DNA of 64,000 nucleotides, from contig NZ_LS990887.1 of NCBI RefSeq assembly GCF_900411315.1, positions 754,239 through 818,238 of the forward strand, in the 5' to 3' direction. Below, piece by piece: positions 60,934 to 64,000 of the stretch. Below the pieces are notes generated by a model that searched no databases, was not told the origin of the DNA, and saw nothing but the letters and a program-made list of their open reading frames with translations. How positions within the stretch are numbered: the stretch's first letter is position 1; each line of letters begins with the position of its first letter. The stretch comes from Corynebacterium senegalense (GTDB lineage Bacteria; Actinomycetota; Actinomycetes; Mycobacteriales; Mycobacteriaceae). Made by a program: the position numbers and the translations under genes.

Positions 60934-60934
60934 C
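60929..60934. repeat. Target-site duplication, right copy (GCTAGC)
   Basis: Second copy of the IS481 target; supplies the transposase stop codon. Confidence 0.85.
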
Positions 60935-60999
60935 GCTCAGGTGGTAAGTTTCAGGAGTAAACTACTGTGACTGCTGTTGCCAATCTCCTGGAGGTTTCC

Positions 61000-61839
61000 A
61001 TGCCCCTGAACCGTCGCCGCTTCCTCGCCACAGCGGGCCTTACCACCGCTGCGGCCTTCGGGCTCGCCCCCGTCGCCAAGGCCCAGCGTGCCGTGGTCGG
61101 CACCGTCCTCGACTACTCCGCCGGGGTGCCCTCGGGCCGCTCCGTCAGGGCCGCGGGCCACCTCGGCGCCGTGCGCTACGTCTCCCAGCGCCGCCCCGGC
61201 GCCGAGTGGATGAAGGGCAAGCCCGTCACCCTCGGCGAGACCGAGGACTTCAAGGCCAACGGTCTGTCCACCGCCTCCGTCTACCAGTTCGGGCGCGCCG
61301 AGACAGCCGACTGGCTCGGCGGGGCGGCCGCGGCCGCCACCCACGCACCGCAGGCCATCGCGCTGCACCGCAGCGCGGGCGGGCCCACCGGGCGGCCGAT
61401 CTACATCGCCATCGACGACAACCCCACCCGCGCCCAGTACGACAACCAGATCCGCCCCTACCTCCGCGCCTTCTCCGCCGCGCTGAGCGCCGCGGGCTAC
61501 CAGACCGGCGTGTACGGCAACTACAACGTGATCCAGTGGTGCGTGGAGGACGGCATCGGCAGCTTCTTCTGGATGCACGACTGGGGCTCCGGCGGACGCG
61601 TCCACCCCCGCGCCAACATCCACCAGGTGGCCAAGCGCCGCACCACCATCGACGGCGTCGAGTGCGACGTCAACGACGTGCTGTCCGCCGACTGGGGCCA
61701 GTGGACCCCGGGCGCCGCGCCCGCCCTGCCCGTCTCCCCGGAGATGATCCAGCAGGCGGTCCCGGCCGCCAGCCAGGCGTCCTCGCAGCTGCCCATCGAC
61801 CAGGCGCTCAACGCGGCCCGCGCCTTCCTCGGCCGCTAG
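61000..61839 (+). CDS. Tat-exported DUF1906 (glycoside hydrolase-like) protein
   Basis: 279 residues from the ATG at 61000 (CTGGAGG ribosome-binding site). NRRRFLATAGLTTAAAFGLA is a twin-arginine signal, cleavage near AKA. The DUF1906/Rv2525c-like domain follows: VLDYSAGVPSGRSVRAAGHL, GRPIYIAIDDNP, GYQTGVYGNYNVIQ, FFWMHDWGS and GVECDVNDVLS, a GH25-type barrel. M. tuberculosis Rv2525c is Tat-secreted and affects the cell envelope. The C-terminal 45 residues are Ala/Gln-rich. Confidence 0.88.
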   Translation: MPLNRRRFLATAGLTTAAAFGLAPVAKAQRAVVGTVLDYSAGVPSGRSVRAAGHLGAVRYVSQRRPGAEWMKGKPVTLGETEDFKANGLSTASVYQFGRAETADWLGGAAAAATHAPQAIALHRSAGGPTGRPIYIAIDDNPTRAQYDNQIRPYLRAFSAALSAAGYQTGVYGNYNVIQWCVEDGIGSFFWMHDWGSGGRVHPRANIHQVAKRRTTIDGVECDVNDVLSADWGQWTPGAAPALPVSPEMIQQAVPAASQASSQLPIDQALNAARAFLGR

Positions 61840-61848
61840 AAGCGCACG

Positions 61849-61879
61849 AAAAAAGGACCGCTGAGCGCGGTCCTTTTTT
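61849..61879. terminator. Bidirectional terminator between DUF1906 gene and mctC
   Basis: Perfect 13-bp stem AAAAAAGGACCGC / GCGGTCCTTTTTT with loop TGAGC; A-run and T-run at either side serve both strands. Confidence 0.92.
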
Positions 61880-61889
61880 GGTGTAGGGG

Positions 61890-63545
61890 TTAGTGGTCGA
61901 CCGGAGCCTCGACGCCCACGCCGGTCAGGGAGCGGACCTCCATCTCGGCCTGGAGCTCATCCATGTTGTCGGGCTTGCCCAGGAAGGTGCCGACGATGCC
62001 GGCCAGGAAGGCCAGCGGGATGGACACGATGCCCGGGCTGGTCAGCGGGAAGATCGACCAGTCGGCGTTCGGGAACATCGCGGACGGCGCGCCGGAGACG
62101 GCCGGAGAGAGGAAGATCAGCACGAGGGCCGACACCAGGCCGGTGTACATCGACGCCACCGCGCCGGTGGTGTTGAAGCGCTTCCAATACAGCGAGTACA
62201 GGATGGTCGGCAGGTTGGCCGACGCCGCGATGGCGAACGCCAGCGACACCAGGAAGGCGACGTTCTGCTTCATGGCCAGGATGCCGAGGACGATGGCCAC
62301 GATGCCGATCACCACGACGGTGGCGCGGGAGACTCGAACCTGCTCGGCCTCGGTCGCCTGGCCGTCGCGAAGCACCGCGTTGTAGATGTCGTGCGCGATC
62401 GAGGCGGAGGCCGTGATGGCCAGGCCCGCGACCACCGCGAGAACCGTGGCGAAGGCGACCGCGGAGATCAGCGCCATGAAGATCGACCCGCCGAGCTCGA
62501 AGGCCAGCAGCGGGGCCGCCGAGTTCGCGCCACCCGGGGCGGCGAGGATGCGGTCCGGGCCGACGAGGGCGGCCGCGCCGTAGCCCAGTACCAGAGTGAG
62601 CAGGTAGAAAGCGCCGATGAGGACGATCGCCCAGGTCACGGACTTACGGGCTTCCTTCGCAGTGGGAACCGTGTAGAAGCGCATGAGCACGTGCGGCAGG
62701 CCCGCCGTACCGAGGACCAGGGAGAGGCCGAGCGAGATGAAGTCGATCTGGGTGGTCAGCGACTTGCCGTACTTCAGGCCCGGGGCCATGATGTCGTCCG
62801 CCTGGTAGCCCTGCTTCTGGATGTACTGGGACGCGCCGTGCATGTTCACCGCGTCGGTGAACAGGGTGTTGAAGCCGCCGCGGATGGTCACGAACACCAG
62901 CACAGTCATGATGGCCACGCCGCTGATGAGGAGCACAGCCTTGATCATCTGAACGTAGGTGGTGCCCTTCATGCCGCCGATGAGAACGTAGGCGATCATG
63001 ACGATGCCCACGATCAGGACGCAGAGCGCCTGCGCGGCGAAGGAGTGCAGGTTGAGCAGGACGGAGACCAGCGAGCCCGCGCCCGCCATCTGCGCGATGA
63101 GGTAGAACAGCGAGACGAACAGGGTGCCGAAGGCGGCGGCGACGCGCACTGGCTTCTGGCGGAGGCGGAAGGACAGCACGTCCGCCATGGTGAAGCGGCC
63201 GACGTTGCGCAGCGGCTCAGCCACCAGCAGCAGCGCCACGAGCCAGGCGACGAAGAAGCCGATCGAGTAGAGGAACCCGTCGTAGCCGGTCAGCGCGATG
63301 GAGCCGACGATGCCGAGGAAGGACGCCGCAGAGAGGTAGTCGCCGGCGATGGCGAGGCCGTTCTGCGTGCCGGAGAAGGAGGCGCCGCCGGTGTAGAAGT
63401 CGGCGGACTCGCTGGTGGTCTTGCCCGCGCGGGTGACGATGAAGAGCGTGACCACGATGAACACCGCGAAGATCGCGATGTTGAGCACGGGGTTGCCCAC
63501 GCCCTCGGACTTCGCGGCCTCCTGGGCCAGGTTGAAGGTGTGCAT
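61890..63545 (-). CDS. mctC: Monocarboxylate:sodium/proton symporter MctC (SSS family)
   Basis: 551 residues, about 13 helices. SSS landmarks: GLAIAGDYLSAASFLGIVG (Na+ site), GTAGLPHVLMRFYTVPTAKE and AFATVLAVVAGLAITASASI with a cation-site helix. It resembles ActP and C. glutamicum MctC, which takes up acetate, propionate and pyruvate. The small DUF485 gene mctB lies three bases upstream and is likely co-translated. Confidence 0.93.
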   Translation of the reverse strand: MHTFNLAQEAAKSEGVGNPVLNIAIFAVFIVVTLFIVTRAGKTTSESADFYTGGASFSGTQNGLAIAGDYLSAASFLGIVGSIALTGYDGFLYSIGFFVAWLVALLLVAEPLRNVGRFTMADVLSFRLRQKPVRVAAAFGTLFVSLFYLIAQMAGAGSLVSVLLNLHSFAAQALCVLIVGIVMIAYVLIGGMKGTTYVQMIKAVLLISGVAIMTVLVFVTIRGGFNTLFTDAVNMHGASQYIQKQGYQADDIMAPGLKYGKSLTTQIDFISLGLSLVLGTAGLPHVLMRFYTVPTAKEARKSVTWAIVLIGAFYLLTLVLGYGAAALVGPDRILAAPGGANSAAPLLAFELGGSIFMALISAVAFATVLAVVAGLAITASASIAHDIYNAVLRDGQATEAEQVRVSRATVVVIGIVAIVLGILAMKQNVAFLVSLAFAIAASANLPTILYSLYWKRFNTTGAVASMYTGLVSALVLIFLSPAVSGAPSAMFPNADWSIFPLTSPGIVSIPLAFLAGIVGTFLGKPDNMDELQAEMEVRSLTGVGVEAPVDH

Positions 63546-63548
63546 GGC

Positions 63549-63890
63549 TTAGCCCTCCATCTCTTCGCGGATGTGAGCCGCGCGCGGCTCAATGTTCTTG
63601 TTGGCGTACTTGACGTACACCCACGTGATGAGGAACGTGGTGACGAACTGGAGGATGCCCAGCCAGATTCCGACGTTCATGCCGAGCAGCGGCGTGGCCA
63701 TGGCGTCCGAGTAGAAGGTGGCCACGAGCACGTAGAAGACGTACCAGACGAAGAAGGCGACAGAGACGGGGAAGGTGAACCCGCGGTACGCCTTGCGGAG
63801 TTCCTGGAATTCAGGGCTCTTCTGCATGGCCACGAATTCCTCCGGGGTGGGCTCCCGGCGGGTTGGGATTGGGGTCGATCCTTGGGACAC
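63549..63890 (-). CDS. mctB: DUF485 membrane protein MctB
   Basis: 113 residues from the GTG at 63890, preceded by AAAGGA with 7-base spacing; an in-frame ATG at 63923 has no ribosome-binding site. Two membrane helices (VSVAFFVWYVFYVLVATFYS and MNVGIWLGILQFVTTFLITW) and the FxxLRKAYRGFTFPV block define DUF485. It accompanies the MctC/ActP transporter, probably as a subunit. Confidence 0.85.
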   Translation of the reverse strand: MSQGSTPIPTRREPTPEEFVAMQKSPEFQELRKAYRGFTFPVSVAFFVWYVFYVLVATFYSDAMATPLLGMNVGIWLGILQFVTTFLITWVYVKYANKNIEPRAAHIREEMEG

Positions 63891-64000
63891 GGCCTCATCC
63901 TTTCTTTGCTGTATCAATGACATGCCGCCGCGCGCCGCAGTATGCGGCCCGCAACTAGACATGAAGAATGTAACCTAATCCACAGCACGCGAACTTACGT

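Overview
The window is a GC-rich chromosome segment of a Corynebacterium or a very close relative (Actinobacteria, mycolic-acid group). The evidence is a recognisable AmtR nitrogen regulator, the MctB/MctC monocarboxylate uptake pair, a protein O-mannosyltransferase, and gene order shared with Mycobacterium tuberculosis and C. glutamicum: mprA-mprB-pepD-moaB-mscL, galU-moeA-like-rimJ-membrane protein, perM-purN-purH, and M23 peptidase-pcrA-chorismate mutase-pgi. Several genes have a start codon right behind a -10-like box, or start-stop overlaps of the GTGA/ATGA type, as is common in this group.

Layout. 1-11.6 kb: protein mannosyltransferase, a zinc-finger membrane protein with DoxX, a Tag glycosylase, a ThDP enzyme, a small cation transporter, tRNA-Ala, the gephyrin-like division pair (GLP and its membrane receptor) with a RimJ-like acetyltransferase, galU, 5-formyl-THF cyclo-ligase, a SAF protein and mscL. 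11.6-16.4 kb (minus strand): mprA-mprB-HtrA protease-moaB-small ORF, then ribosomal proteins L32 and L31B. 16.4-20.2 kb: CPBP protease diverging from a NarL-type two-component system and an ArsB/SLC13-like transporter, with a 16-bp palindrome in the divergent promoter region. 20.3-36 kb: L28-L33-S14-S18 (all without zinc-ligand cysteine pairs), amtR, purH, purN, perM, two M23 peptidases, pcrA, chorismate mutase, an MhuD-type haem oxygenase, pgi, a glutamate-cysteine ligase-like enzyme, DedA and Nei2. 36-43.7 kb: an HNH protein, the giant helicase Lhr, cysQ, and an overlapping thyA-folA-mycoredoxin operon, ending in tRNA-Arg.

Directly behind tRNA-Arg lies an AT-richer accessory island (about 43.8-55.4 kb). 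It holds two IS3-family elements, a DDE transposase, two related small HTH regulators, a restriction endonuclease clearly related to EcoRV with no methyltransferase in view, a small gene split by an IS3 copy, and a divergent module consisting of an HTH regulator opposite two translationally coupled proteins of unknown function and a tyrosine-recombinase-like protein that lacks the usual catalytic arginine. This module is my main candidate for an undescribed system. The right part of the island is decayed (a secreted-protein pseudogene with an internal stop and a frameshift, and long stretches without genes).

55.4-64 kb: a gluconate permease, panB and panC facing each other with interlocked stop codons instead of forming an operon, a small conserved protein, a broken metallo-beta-lactamase-fold hydrolase, an IS481-family element with a 6-bp target duplication, a Tat-exported DUF1906 protein, and mctC-mctB. 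All function calls come from reading translated sequence; no database search was run.
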